64,000 bases of DNA from an uncultured Draconibacterium sp. (GTDB lineage Bacteria; Bacteroidota; Bacteroidia; Bacteroidales; Prolixibacteraceae): the NCBI RefSeq assembly GCF_963674925.1, contig NZ_OY771647.1, positions 2,619,501-2,683,500 on the forward strand, given 5' to 3'. Shown here in pieces: positions 25,597 through 35,196 of the stretch. The position numbers and the translations under genes were made by a program. The stretch's first letter is position 1, and every line of letters begins with the position of its first letter. Under the pieces are notes generated by a model, which saw only the letters and a program-made list of their open reading frames with translations, did no database searches and was not told the origin of the DNA.

Positions 25597-28500
25597 GTGA
25601 TTGTGAACGTTAGAAAACAAATTACGCTGTTATTAACTCTGAACCTGTTATTCCTGACTTTGCATACATTTTCAAGCGAAAGGAGGTTTGAACGGATTAA
25701 TATGTCAATGGGTCTTACACACAACACCGCACTCTGCTTACTTGAAGACCAGGATGGATACATATGGATTGGCACACTCGACGGACTGAATAAATATGAT
25801 GGTTCGAAAATTGTAACGTTCAAACATGTTTTCGGAGACTCCACTAGTTTAATAAATAACCATATAAACTGTATCGTTCAGGCGAAAAACCGGGATATTT
25901 GGATTGGTACTGCTAACGGATTATCCAAATACGACATCCAAAACAAACATTTCAAATCGTATCAGTTCAAGGTTGACGGAGTTACAGTAAACATCAATCA
26001 CATCAGGACTATTTTTGAGGATGATAATCATATACTTTGGATTGGAACCGCAAACGGAATAATTAAATTCGATGTAAAAAATGAAACGTATGAATATGTA
26101 TTAATTAACCCGGAAATAAAGGCCACAGAAAACGCGCTTAGAATTATCTTTAAGGATAGAAATGAAAATATTCTATTTGGTACCGACGACGGATTATTCA
26201 GATTTACAAACGAGCGTTTTTCTGAAATTGAATTAAACGTGGACAATACAGAAGGGACAAATCTTGTACGTGAGATTGTTGAGGATGACAATGGTTTTCT
26301 CTGGTTAGGAACGGAAAAAGATGGAATCATAATCCTAGATTATCAGCAGGGGAGTTACAAGGTCAGGCGAAAAATAAATTCAGAAAACTGTCAAATATCC
26401 TCCAATACAATACGCTCCATATTTTTTGAAAATAGTACTACTGTTTGGGCAGGGACTTTTGAAGGATTGAATATTATTAATCTGGAAACAAGCTCCAACA
26501 ACTTCGATATAAAATCGTGTGATTTAGCGGATGATGTTAGCCATAAATCAATCAGAGATATTATTCCCGATTCGTCGGGCGGAATATGGGTTGCCACTTA
26601 TTTGGGCGGGGTAAACTATTACAACAAACAAAAAAATCTGTTTAGCCACAGTGTCTGGTTCACCGACAACAATGTCTCCCTTAACAACAATATAGTTTCG
26701 GTTTTAAAGGAAGACGGAAACAAATTATGGATGGGAACTGAAGGCGGTGGAATTTACTTATCGCAAGATGGAGGAAATTCAATATCCAAAAGAATAAACT
26801 CTGTAAATTCAGACTTACCCCACAATTCAATAAAATCACTGGATATTGGCTATGGAAAACTTTGGATTGGCACCCTGGCGGGCTTTAGTTCGTACGATTT
26901 AACTACGCAAAAGGTAAGGAACTACTTTCATAACAAAGAAGACGAAAGCTCGCTTCTCTCAGGACATGTTTCATCCATTTATTTCGAAAATGAAGAACGA
27001 ATATGGGTAGTAACATTGGGTGGCGGATTGCAGCTTTTTAATGCTGTTACCAATGAATTTAGAACCATTCCGGAATTTAACGGAAGAAATTTTACCTGCT
27101 CTTATTTTGATCAGCAAAAAGTGTTGTGGATGGGTACCCAAAACGGCGTATTTGCATACGACACGAAACAGGGAAAGCAAATCGATTTCCAGCGACGGGT
27201 TACAAACTGGGACAACAGTTTTACCCACGTTTCTTTTATTACAGGAGATTCTGGTGGCAAAATTTGGATTGGCACATTGGGAAAAGGGCTTTATTTAATT
27301 CGGGATAACAGGTTATTTTGGTATAACACGGCAAATAACCTGACTGATAATTCGGTTAATTCCTTGCTGGAGGGGGCGCCAAACCAATACTGGATAGCCA
27401 CCAACAGAGGACTATCGAAAATTGACTTAACAGAAACTTCGGGCGGTGAGCCAAAGCTAAATTCGGTTGTTTACTCGGCTACTCAGGGCTTGCAAGGGCC
27501 GCAGTTTTCACCCAATTGTGCGTTAAAATCTAATTCCGGAAAATTATTGTTTGGAGGCATCAATGGGCTTAACTCCTTTTTTCATTCCGATATCAAAGAA
27601 ACTGCTTTTCAACCACGGCTTATTTTGGAAGAACTTCGAATTAGAAACCAGCTGATAAATCCCAACAATGAAGCTTCGCCGTTAAACAAACGGCTCAACG
27701 ATTCTCATAATATCACACTCAAATATGATCAGCGAGAGTTCTCTGTCTATTTTACCGGAATAAACTATATTAATCCGGAGAAAAACCTTTACCGTTATAA
27801 AATTGAAAGAGAAAATGATCAATGGACCGAAATTGGAAATCAGGACAATATAAACTTTACCTATTTCCCGGTTGGAACTCATGAAATAAAACTTCAGGTT
27901 TCGACCAACCCAAACCAATGGGGCGCTGAATACCATTCGCTGGTGGTGACTGTATTGCCTCCCTGGTGGAAAACAATCTGGGCATTTTTAATATATACGT
28001 TTGTTTTGAGTGCCATGCTTATCGTATTTTTCATGCTGTCGCAACGTTGGGCAAAAATGAAAAACCAGTTGGCCATGCAGCAATTTCAACAGGACAAAGA
28101 AAATGAACTCTACCAGTTGAAACTTAAATTTTATACCGATGTTTCGCATGAACTTCGCACTCCGTTGACCCTGATTCTTGCCCCGCTCGAAAACCTGGTT
28201 TCGAAATCGGATATGCCTAGCCGAATCAAGAACCAGCTGTTACAAATACAAAGAAGCGGATACCGGTTAATGCAATTGGTTAATCAGATTTTGGATTTAA
28301 GAAAGCTGGAAACCGGACATGATCATTTGCAGGTTGCCGAAGGAAATATCGTAAAGTTTTTGTCGGAAATAAGTTTGGCATTTAAAGAGGTGGCAACATC
28401 AAAAAATATTGAATTTGAGTTTTTACCAGTTCAGCAAAAGTTAATGTTATGGTTCGATCGCGACAAGCTGGAAATCATCATCAATAACCTTTTGTCGAAT

Positions 28501-29715
28501 GCAATAAAATTCACCCCTTCAGGAAAAAAAGTAGTGTTACAACTGGAGAAAGAAACAGACAATCGCACGTTAAGAATTAATGTAACTAACGAAGGCCCCG
28601 GAATTCCGGCAGAAGAATTGGATGAGATTTATAAGCGGTTTTATTCAAAAAACGATAAGCATCGGGCAGCGAATTATGGCTCCGGGGTAGGACTGGAACT
28701 TACCAAACGAATGGTTGAGTTGCACAAAGGAAATATTTTTGTTTCGAGTACCGATTCGGATACAAATGAAAAGCTAACTACCTTTTCCATATCCTTACCC
28801 CTAGGAAAAGAAATATACTCTGTTGATGAAATAGATACTGAATTTAGAAACAGTGAAGATCCCAGCCTCTATACAAATGAAATGCTGCAACGAGAACTGA
28901 TTTTTATTGATGAAGAAGAAGATTTGTCGATAAACAATAAGTCGGAGCACGAAGAAAAATTGGAAAAACTTTTAATTGTAGAAGATAACCCGGAGGTAAG
29001 AAATTTTGTAAAAGTACTTTTCGCCAGCACCTACGAAATAAGCGAAGCTGAAAATGGCGAAACCGGGCTTCAAAAGGCCATCGAAATTAATCCACACTTA
29101 ATTATAAGCGATGTAATGATGCCTGTTATGGATGGGATTGAATTTTGTCGGCGGATAAAAACTGATGCACGAACAAGCCATATTCCGGTAATCCTTTTAA
29201 CTGCACGAACTGCACTTACTTTTAAATACGAAGGACTGGAAACCGGAGCAGACGAATACATCACCAAACCTTTCAGTTCAAAATACCTTGAACTTCGGGT
29301 GAAAAACCTGATAAAACAACGTACGAATATTCAGGAACATTTTAAGCGGGAAGCCATTTTCGATCCGGGAAATGTTACATTGACTTCGATTGACGAAAAG
29401 ATTTTGAAAAAAGCGGTTGATTACATTGCAGAACATATTACAGATCCGAAATTGAATGTGAATAAGCTCAGTGCACATATTGGCCTTAGCCGTGTACATT
29501 TCTACAGAAAAATTAAAGCATTAACAAACCAAACAGCTGTTGAATTTATACGGAGCGTAAGGTTAAAGAGAGCTGCATTGTTGCTGGAACAAAACAAACT
29601 GACCATAAAAGAGGTCCAGAATATGGTTGGTTTCGAAGATGCTAACTATTTCCGCGATTGTTTTAAAGAACAATTTGGTGTAACACCTTCCGAATACGCT
29701 TCCAGTAAACTATAA
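25597..29715 (+). CDS. Hybrid two-component system regulator (HTCS)
   Basis: A 1372-residue one-protein signalling system. After a signal/first membrane segment, about 700 residues of periplasmic Reg_prop repeats (DGYIWIGTLDGLNKYD, IWIGTLGKGLYLI and others) form two propellers, followed by a Y_Y_Y domain, a membrane segment (about residues 792-815), HisKA with phospho-acceptor His851 in VSHELRTPL, HATPase (NNLLSNAIKF, GSGVGLELTKRMV), a receiver with Asp1172 in SDVMMPVMDG, and an AraC-type HTH at the C-terminus (VNKLSAHIGLSRVHFYRKIKAL). Such proteins sense an oligosaccharide in the periplasm and activate the neighbouring susC/susD genes. The start is a GTG; no in-frame ATG gives a better signal. 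It should bind the repeated half-sites at 29760-29831. Confidence 0.96.
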   Translation: MIVNVRKQITLLLTLNLLFLTLHTFSSERRFERINMSMGLTHNTALCLLEDQDGYIWIGTLDGLNKYDGSKIVTFKHVFGDSTSLINNHINCIVQAKNRDIWIGTANGLSKYDIQNKHFKSYQFKVDGVTVNINHIRTIFEDDNHILWIGTANGIIKFDVKNETYEYVLINPEIKATENALRIIFKDRNENILFGTDDGLFRFTNERFSEIELNVDNTEGTNLVREIVEDDNGFLWLGTEKDGIIILDYQQGSYKVRRKINSENCQISSNTIRSIFFENSTTVWAGTFEGLNIINLETSSNNFDIKSCDLADDVSHKSIRDIIPDSSGGIWVATYLGGVNYYNKQKNLFSHSVWFTDNNVSLNNNIVSVLKEDGNKLWMGTEGGGIYLSQDGGNSISKRINSVNSDLPHNSIKSLDIGYGKLWIGTLAGFSSYDLTTQKVRNYFHNKEDESSLLSGHVSSIYFENEERIWVVTLGGGLQLFNAVTNEFRTIPEFNGRNFTCSYFDQQKVLWMGTQNGVFAYDTKQGKQIDFQRRVTNWDNSFTHVSFITGDSGGKIWIGTLGKGLYLIRDNRLFWYNTANNLTDNSVNSLLEGAPNQYWIATNRGLSKIDLTETSGGEPKLNSVVYSATQGLQGPQFSPNCALKSNSGKLLFGGINGLNSFFHSDIKETAFQPRLILEELRIRNQLINPNNEASPLNKRLNDSHNITLKYDQREFSVYFTGINYINPEKNLYRYKIERENDQWTEIGNQDNINFTYFPVGTHEIKLQVSTNPNQWGAEYHSLVVTVLPPWWKTIWAFLIYTFVLSAMLIVFFMLSQRWAKMKNQLAMQQFQQDKENELYQLKLKFYTDVSHELRTPLTLILAPLENLVSKSDMPSRIKNQLLQIQRSGYRLMQLVNQILDLRKLETGHDHLQVAEGNIVKFLSEISLAFKEVATSKNIEFEFLPVQQKLMLWFDRDKLEIIINNLLSNAIKFTPSGKKVVLQLEKETDNRTLRINVTNEGPGIPAEELDEIYKRFYSKNDKHRAANYGSGVGLELTKRMVELHKGNIFVSSTDSDTNEKLTTFSISLPLGKEIYSVDEIDTEFRNSEDPSLYTNEMLQRELIFIDEEEDLSINNKSEHEEKLEKLLIVEDNPEVRNFVKVLFASTYEISEAENGETGLQKAIEINPHLIISDVMMPVMDGIEFCRRIKTDARTSHIPVILLTARTALTFKYEGLETGADEYITKPFSSKYLELRVKNLIKQRTNIQEHFKREAIFDPGNVTLTSIDEKILKKAVDYIAEHITDPKLNVNKLSAHIGLSRVHFYRKIKALTNQTAVEFIRSVRLKRAALLLEQNKLTIKEVQNMVGFEDANYFRDCFKEQFGVTPSEYASSKL

Positions 29716-29759
29716 GTAGCTGTAATCCTGTGCGGTAAGCTTTAATCCAGATTGTAAAA

Positions 29760-29831
29760 TGTAACATTCACCTCGTTCTTTTGTTACAATAATTTGCAGC
29801 CTACGTTACATTTCCCCCACCTTCATGTAAC
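29760..29831. promoter_or_regulatory. Four GTTACA/TGTAAC half-sites: candidate HTCS binding region
   Basis: TGTAAC (29760), GTTACA (29783), GTTACA (29805) and TGTAAC (29826) start 23, 22 and 21 bp apart, close to two DNA turns each. They lie 32 bp upstream of the -7 box at 29863 and immediately after the regulator gene. The spacing and location fit an HTCS activator site; the assignment is inference. Confidence 0.6.
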
Positions 29832-29862
29832 ACCAAACTGGTGATTTATCTGTCCTTATATC

Positions 29863-29870
29863 TAAGTTTG
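29863..29870 (+). promoter_or_regulatory. Candidate -7 element (TAAGTTTG) for the susCD operon
   Basis: TAAGTTTG matches TAnnTTTG and lies 22 bp before the small ORF at 29893. No good -33 TTTG is present at the usual spacing, as expected for a promoter that depends on an activator. Confidence 0.6.
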
Positions 29871-29892
29871 AATCAACTATTAAACCATACTT

Positions 29893-29988
29893 ATGAGTAG
29901 TTCAAAAAAACGACTTCTACTTTCTATACTGGGTAGCGCAATAATCATTGCAGCACTGGTTCTTTTGTTAATTCATTACTTATTATAA
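29893..29988 (+). CDS. Small single-pass membrane peptide (31 aa), hypothetical
   Basis: A complete ATG-to-TAA frame encodes MSSSKKRLLLSILGSAIIIA and continues to ...LIHYLL. It has a short basic head (KKR) and one ~20-residue hydrophobic segment, so it would be a single-span inner-membrane peptide with the N-terminus inside by the positive-inside rule. It starts 22 bp after the candidate -7 box and ends 29 bp before susC, so it should be the first gene of the susCD transcript. It is too short for routine gene calling. Coding is supported by layout and clean topology only; it could be a leader without function. Confidence 0.5.
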   Translation: MSSSKKRLLLSILGSAIIIAALVLLLIHYLL

Positions 29989-30017
29989 AACTATTTTAAA
30001 TTCTAAATCTTAATCTT

Positions 30018-32966
30018 ATGAAGAAAAACAAAATTCTTTTGAAATCTACTTTCTTGTTTTTATTCTTGATTTTGTTTGTATTTATTGGGAATGCGCAAAA
30101 CAAGACAATAAACGGAAAAGTTACGGATGAGAGTGGACAAGCACTGCCAGGTGTTACAGTGGTAGTAAAAGGTTCAACTCAAGGAACAGTTACTAATGCC
30201 GATGGAGAATACACAATTCCAAATATATCTGAAAATGCCACTCTGGTTTTTTCATTTGTGGGAATGTTCGCGCAAGAAATTGTAGTTGGTAACCAAACAA
30301 CAATAAATGTTGAAATGGAAGTAAGTACCATTGGAATTGACGAGGTGGTTGCAATCGGATATGGTACACAAAAGAAAAGTGATATTACAGGTACTGTTGC
30401 ATCACTTACCGAGGACAGACTTGAAATGGTCCCAAATACAAACATCACCCAGGCAATCCAGGGGGCAATTTCGGGTATCCAGATTAGTACAACGTCCGGA
30501 GGTGCTTCGCCTAATAATAATTCAATAATGATTCGTGGTAGAAACTCCATTAAAGCAGGTAATAGCCCGCTAATTGTTTTGGATGGATTTCCATACAGTG
30601 GTCAATTAGGCGATATTAACCCTGATGACATTAAATCTGTTGAAATCTTAAAGGATGCTTCATCCGCTGCAATTTATGGTTCTCGTGGTGCCAATGGAGT
30701 TATTCTTATAACAACAAAAATTGGGAAAGATTCAAAACCAAAAATCTCTTATGATGGGTATTACAACACTCAGAGGCTGACTAATTTTCCGGATCTTTTG
30801 ACTGGCCCGGAGTTTTATCAGTTTAAGTTAGATCGCAAACCTTCAGAGATGACTCAGACAGAAGAAGATATTTACAATTCAGGAACATATCCCGATTGGA
30901 AAGGCCTGGCATTACGTAATGGTAGTAGCCAGAAACACAATATTTCCATTTCAGGAGGAACTGACAGAACCAAATATTATTTTTCTGTAGGATTACTTGA
31001 TATAAACGGATTGGCAGTCAACGATGACTATATGCGCCTGACCAATCGCATTAATTTAGAGTCGAAAGTAACCGATTGGCTTACTGTTGGTACGAGAAGT
31101 ACGGTTAGTTATAACGACGAAAGTGGTAAATCACCAAGTATAGGTACTGTTTTACGTATTAACCCTCTTACAAATGCTTATAACGAGGATGGTACACTTA
31201 CCGTTTATCCGAATCCCGAAAGCACTGCCTGGTCCAACCCCTTAGAGGGAACATTAGCAGCGAACAGTGATTTGACATATCAGTTGGTATCCAATAACTT
31301 TGTTAAAGTTGATTTGCCATTTATTAAAGGCTTATCGTATACGCTTAATGGTGGTGTAAGGGTGAAAATTACCGAAGACGACACTTATTATGGCCGAAAC
31401 ACAAAGACTGGTTTGGAAGCCAAGGGCGACGCAGACGTTAACCGGAGTAAATACGCCAACTATACGGTTGAGAACCTTGTGAATTATAGCCGCGAATTTG
31501 GAAAGCATAGTGTTTTTGCGACCGGTCTCTACGGATATGAAAAATATGAACGCAATTCGGACAACTTATCCGCTAAAGGATTTCCGCACGACATATTAAA
31601 ATGGTATGGTGCCAGCCAGGCAGAACTTATTGTACCGTCTATTTCATATGAAAGTACCAGGCTCATATCGCAGATGTTACGTTTCAACTACACGTACGAC
31701 AGTCGTTATATGCTAACCGTAACAGGTCGTCGCGACGGTTATTCTGGTTTTGGTAATGATACTAAATGGGGACTTTTCCCTTCGCTTGCTCTTGGCTGGA
31801 ACATAGCTAATGAAAGCTTCTTTGCTCCAAAAGATATCATCAATACCTTAAAATTACGTGCATCATGGGGTCAAAACGGTAATCAGGCAGTTGGTGCGTA
31901 CGAGACTATTTCACGTATGACAACCCAAGACTGGGTATCGGGTGCCTCTACAATGCCCGGGTATAGACCTAATAAATTAGGCGAAGACAACCTGGGATGG
32001 GAAACTACGGAGAGCATGAACTTTGGACTCGATTTCGGTTTATGGAACAACCGTGTATATGGCGATATAAATTATTATATTTCAAATACCACAGACCTCT
32101 TACTTAACCGTTCAATATCTGCTGTGCATGGTTTAACATCGGTTACTCAAAATATTGGCGAGACCAAAAATACAGGTATGGAATTTTCAATCCATTCTAC
32201 CAATGTTAATCTCAATGATTTTAAATGGTCTACGTCGTTAAATCTAACGTTCATGAAAAATGAAATTGTTGCGCTCTATGGTTTACTGGATGAAGAAGGT
32301 AATGAGATGGACGATGTTGGTAGCAAATGGTTTATTGGCGAGCCTATTCAGGTTTATTATGATCACAAAGTAATTGGTGTTTGGCAATTAGATGAAGCAG
32401 ACGAAGCAGCAAAATATGGTTCGGAACCTGGTTGGGTGAAACTTGAAGATACAAATCAAGACGATGTTATTGATTCTGAAGACTTACAGATACTTGGACA
32501 ACGAGACCCGAGTACCTTATGGGGGATGACCAATACTTTCGAGTACAAAAATTTTGTTTTAAATATATTCATTCATGGTATGCGTGGGGCAATAAAAGTG
32601 AACGACTACCTGGAAGATGATGTATGGACCGACGTCACTCGTAATACGGTTAAAAAGAATTGGTGGACACCAGATAACCCAACCAACGATTTTTATGCAA
32701 ATGACGAAGATGCCGCCAAAATGAGCGGCCAGTATGCAACATATTACGAGAAATCAGATTTTATACGTATAAAAGACATTTCATTGGCGTATAATCTACC
32801 TGAAAGTGTGCTTGAGAGAGTAGGTATGAATAAAATCCAAATTTATACCACAGCAAGAAATTTGGCCACATTTACCAACTACGGAGGAATGGATCCGGAA
32901 CTTGGCGGGCAACGAGGTATTCCGCTTCAAAAAGAATTTGTTATCGGATTAAATATTGGTTTATAA
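30018..32966 (+). CDS. SusC-like TonB-dependent outer-membrane transporter
   Basis: A 982-residue outer-membrane protein that imports oligosaccharides with energy from TonB. After the signal peptide (to about residue 27) comes a carboxypeptidase-regulatory-like domain (INGKVTDESGQALPGVTVVVKG), a TonB-box region (EVVAIGYGTQKKSDITGTVASL), the plug with the SusC hallmark IMIRGRNSIKAGNSPLIVLDGFPY and VEILKDASSAAIYGSRGANGVILITTK, then the 22-strand barrel ending in KEFVIGLNIGL with a C-terminal aromatic-poor strand. No STN domain is present, so there is no sign of anti-sigma signalling; control is more likely by the HTCS encoded upstream. SusD follows after 19 bp, as in nearly all such pairs. Confidence 0.97.
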   Translation: MKKNKILLKSTFLFLFLILFVFIGNAQNKTINGKVTDESGQALPGVTVVVKGSTQGTVTNADGEYTIPNISENATLVFSFVGMFAQEIVVGNQTTINVEMEVSTIGIDEVVAIGYGTQKKSDITGTVASLTEDRLEMVPNTNITQAIQGAISGIQISTTSGGASPNNNSIMIRGRNSIKAGNSPLIVLDGFPYSGQLGDINPDDIKSVEILKDASSAAIYGSRGANGVILITTKIGKDSKPKISYDGYYNTQRLTNFPDLLTGPEFYQFKLDRKPSEMTQTEEDIYNSGTYPDWKGLALRNGSSQKHNISISGGTDRTKYYFSVGLLDINGLAVNDDYMRLTNRINLESKVTDWLTVGTRSTVSYNDESGKSPSIGTVLRINPLTNAYNEDGTLTVYPNPESTAWSNPLEGTLAANSDLTYQLVSNNFVKVDLPFIKGLSYTLNGGVRVKITEDDTYYGRNTKTGLEAKGDADVNRSKYANYTVENLVNYSREFGKHSVFATGLYGYEKYERNSDNLSAKGFPHDILKWYGASQAELIVPSISYESTRLISQMLRFNYTYDSRYMLTVTGRRDGYSGFGNDTKWGLFPSLALGWNIANESFFAPKDIINTLKLRASWGQNGNQAVGAYETISRMTTQDWVSGASTMPGYRPNKLGEDNLGWETTESMNFGLDFGLWNNRVYGDINYYISNTTDLLLNRSISAVHGLTSVTQNIGETKNTGMEFSIHSTNVNLNDFKWSTSLNLTFMKNEIVALYGLLDEEGNEMDDVGSKWFIGEPIQVYYDHKVIGVWQLDEADEAAKYGSEPGWVKLEDTNQDDVIDSEDLQILGQRDPSTLWGMTNTFEYKNFVLNIFIHGMRGAIKVNDYLEDDVWTDVTRNTVKKNWWTPDNPTNDFYANDEDAAKMSGQYATYYEKSDFIRIKDISLAYNLPESVLERVGMNKIQIYTTARNLATFTNYGGMDPELGGQRGIPLQKEFVIGLNIGL

Positions 32967-32985
32967 ACAGTAAAACTAAATAGAA

Positions 32986-34656
32986 ATGAAATACAAAAAA
33001 TTTATATATAAATATGCTTTACTGAGCATTTTTGCAATGCTCTTATTTTTCGGTTGTTCTGAAGATGTTCTTGAGGAAACACCTCCTCATATTATTACAG
33101 CCGAATCGTTGTTCCTAAACGTGGAAGGTTTCGAAACAGCTTTAAACGGACTATACGCCCAGGTACGCGATGACCGGGGAGGTAACAGTGAAAATAATTT
33201 GCGTGGTGAAATTTATTTGAATGGTACGGATAATATGGTTCCTAACCACAGGGATGGATTTGCCAGAGTGGCCGAAGATTGGCCTAATACAAATAACCCG
33301 ACTGAGGGCACCATTGTAGGTGTATTTAATTGGCTTTACCGGGTAATTAACGCGGCAAATACCATAATTAATCGTTCAGAAGATCCTGACATTGACTGGA
33401 AAGGTGGCGGTAAAACAGCTGAGGAAAATAAAAACTACATTGTTGGTGAAGCCAGGGTCATGAGAGCCTGGGCTTACAGACACCTGGCCTATTTATACGG
33501 CGATGTACCTCTTACTACCGAGGAAGCAAATGGTGCCAATATTAGAACCGACTGGGTGCGTAATCCGGTATCAGAGGTGTGGCAACAGGTAAAATCAGAT
33601 TTACTTTTTGGCGAAAAATATATACCGGTTGAACCAAACGTACAGGGTAAAATTACCAAAGGAGCCGTACAACATTATCTGGCTGAATTATACCTGGTAT
33701 TAGGTAAGCCCGACAGTACCTTGTATTGGGCAAACCAGGTTATAGATGAACCCAAATACAAACTTATTACCGAACGTTACGGAGTAAAAGCCGATCAGCC
33801 CGGAGTGCCTTTTATGGATATGTTTTATGACGGTAACTCAAACCGGGAAGAAGGCAATACAGAATCGCTTTGGACATTCCAATATGAACTTGAAACGATT
33901 GGTGGCAGCTATAGTATTATGAGAAGATGGCACATGAGTCGTTATAACGATATCAAAATAGATGGTAAAACACCTCTTGAGCTTACGGTAGAAAGAGGTG
34001 GGCGACCAAGAGCAAGAATGTCGTTGACCAAATATGCCATAGACTTGTATGAACCACAGGATGACAGGGGAACTAATGTTGCCCTACGTAAATTCTTTAT
34101 CCTGAAAGACGAAAATGAAAACGATACGGGAAAAGCTGATGTACTTCCATCAGGGTACAGTTATGGCGATACAATTTGGTTGAACTCGGATAACGACATT
34201 ACCTATGAGACCAGAAACAGGAGAGATTGGCCATATTCCAGAAAATGGGACTGGGCAGATCCGCTCAATGTTAATGGAGGAAAACAGTACAACGACCAGG
34301 TTTATTTGCGACTTGCCGAAACCTACCTCCTTAAGGCCGAAGCTCAGTTCAAACTCGGTGACAGCCCTGCTGCTGCAGAAACAATCAATATAATCAGAAG
34401 ACGTTCAAATGCCTCGGACATTTCGGCATCTGATGTTGATATGAATTTTATTCTTGATGAACGCTCAAGGGAATTAGTTACGGAAGAACAAAGAAGATAC
34501 ACCTTGTTGCGTACTGGCACATGGCTCGAAAGAGTTCAGATGTACAATCATAACGGAGGAAATTTAACTACTGAAAGAGACAAGTTGTTTCCTATTCCTC
34601 AGGAGGTTATTGATGCTAACCTAACGAGTGTAATGCCGCAAAATCCAGGGTATTAA
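32986..34656 (+). CDS. SusD-like surface glycan-binding lipoprotein
   Basis: A 556-residue RagB/SusD-family protein with lipoprotein signal MKYKKFIYKYALLSIFAMLLFFGC. Family features are the ESLFLNVEGFETALNGLYAQ start, the RVMRAWAYRHLAYLYGDVPLTT helix pair of the TPR-like core, YLRLAETYLLKAEAQFKLGD, INIIRRRSNASDI and ERSRELVTEEQRRYTLLRTG. It forms the lid of the SusC channel and binds the polysaccharide at the cell surface. It follows susC by 19 bp and is followed by strong hairpins, so the CD pair is probably made in excess over the downstream enzymes. Confidence 0.97.
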   Translation: MKYKKFIYKYALLSIFAMLLFFGCSEDVLEETPPHIITAESLFLNVEGFETALNGLYAQVRDDRGGNSENNLRGEIYLNGTDNMVPNHRDGFARVAEDWPNTNNPTEGTIVGVFNWLYRVINAANTIINRSEDPDIDWKGGGKTAEENKNYIVGEARVMRAWAYRHLAYLYGDVPLTTEEANGANIRTDWVRNPVSEVWQQVKSDLLFGEKYIPVEPNVQGKITKGAVQHYLAELYLVLGKPDSTLYWANQVIDEPKYKLITERYGVKADQPGVPFMDMFYDGNSNREEGNTESLWTFQYELETIGGSYSIMRRWHMSRYNDIKIDGKTPLELTVERGGRPRARMSLTKYAIDLYEPQDDRGTNVALRKFFILKDENENDTGKADVLPSGYSYGDTIWLNSDNDITYETRNRRDWPYSRKWDWADPLNVNGGKQYNDQVYLRLAETYLLKAEAQFKLGDSPAAAETINIIRRRSNASDISASDVDMNFILDERSRELVTEEQRRYTLLRTGTWLERVQMYNHNGGNLTTERDKLFPIPQEVIDANLTSVMPQNPGY

Positions 34657-34682
34657 TACACCCTGATTCTGCAGTAGGATCC

Positions 34683-34746
34683 CTGATGTTTTTATACATC
34701 AGTTATTAGATGAGTTTCTAATCAAAATATTAGAAACTCATCTAAT
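34683..34746 (+). terminator. Tandem hairpins after susD
   Basis: CTGATGT (34683-34689) pairs with ACATCAG (34696-34702). Just after it, 18 bases (34705-34722) pair perfectly with 34729-34746 around a 6-nt loop. No T-tract follows, so this may be an mRNA-stabilising or attenuating structure that protects the susCD message rather than a simple terminator. Confidence 0.6.
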
Positions 34747-35196
34747 CAATATTTTACGAGTCTTCTAAAAACTAAATTTATGAAGGAGCCGATCATTCAC
34801 CAGCTGGTGAAAAAGCATACATTGGTTTTTGTTGGAAAGATTAGGATTTTTGGTGGAGTGTCGAGAACTGCATAACAGATATGGAGGTTCAGATTCAAAC
34901 CAAAAGAACGTACCTTGTTTGCCTTACATGGTAAATATTCCAATTTCACAATCGCAAATTGAATTAACGGTACATTCTCTCATAATTCTGGATACTAGTT
35001 AGTTTTAGTAATAATTGGAGTTTTAGTTTAGTTGGAATCTACCTCCGTTCTTTTTATAAGGTCAGGAGGTAGATTTTTTTAAAATTGAATTTATAATTGT
35101 CAACATTGGTCACGGCGATGTCGGTTTAATAACGAGAAAGCCTATTTCTCCTTCCTTTTATACGCATGTAGGCTGGTTTTTACAAGAGCAAAAAAA
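34747..35196. other. Gene-free spacer between susD and the esterase gene
   Basis: No intact gene. A 31-codon frame from the ATG at 34780 and an ATG-less open stretch of about 60 codons near 34817-35000 overlap each other and match nothing I recognise; they could be coding debris. The spacer ends with a terminator-like hairpin at 35036. Confidence 0.4.
35036..35080 (+). terminator. Rho-independent terminator between susD and the enzyme genes
   Basis: AATCTACCTCC (35036-35046) pairs with GGAGGTAGATT (35065-35075), and a T-run follows. This is a strong intrinsic terminator and implies that the genes from 35197 onward have their own promoter or depend on read-through. Confidence 0.85.
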
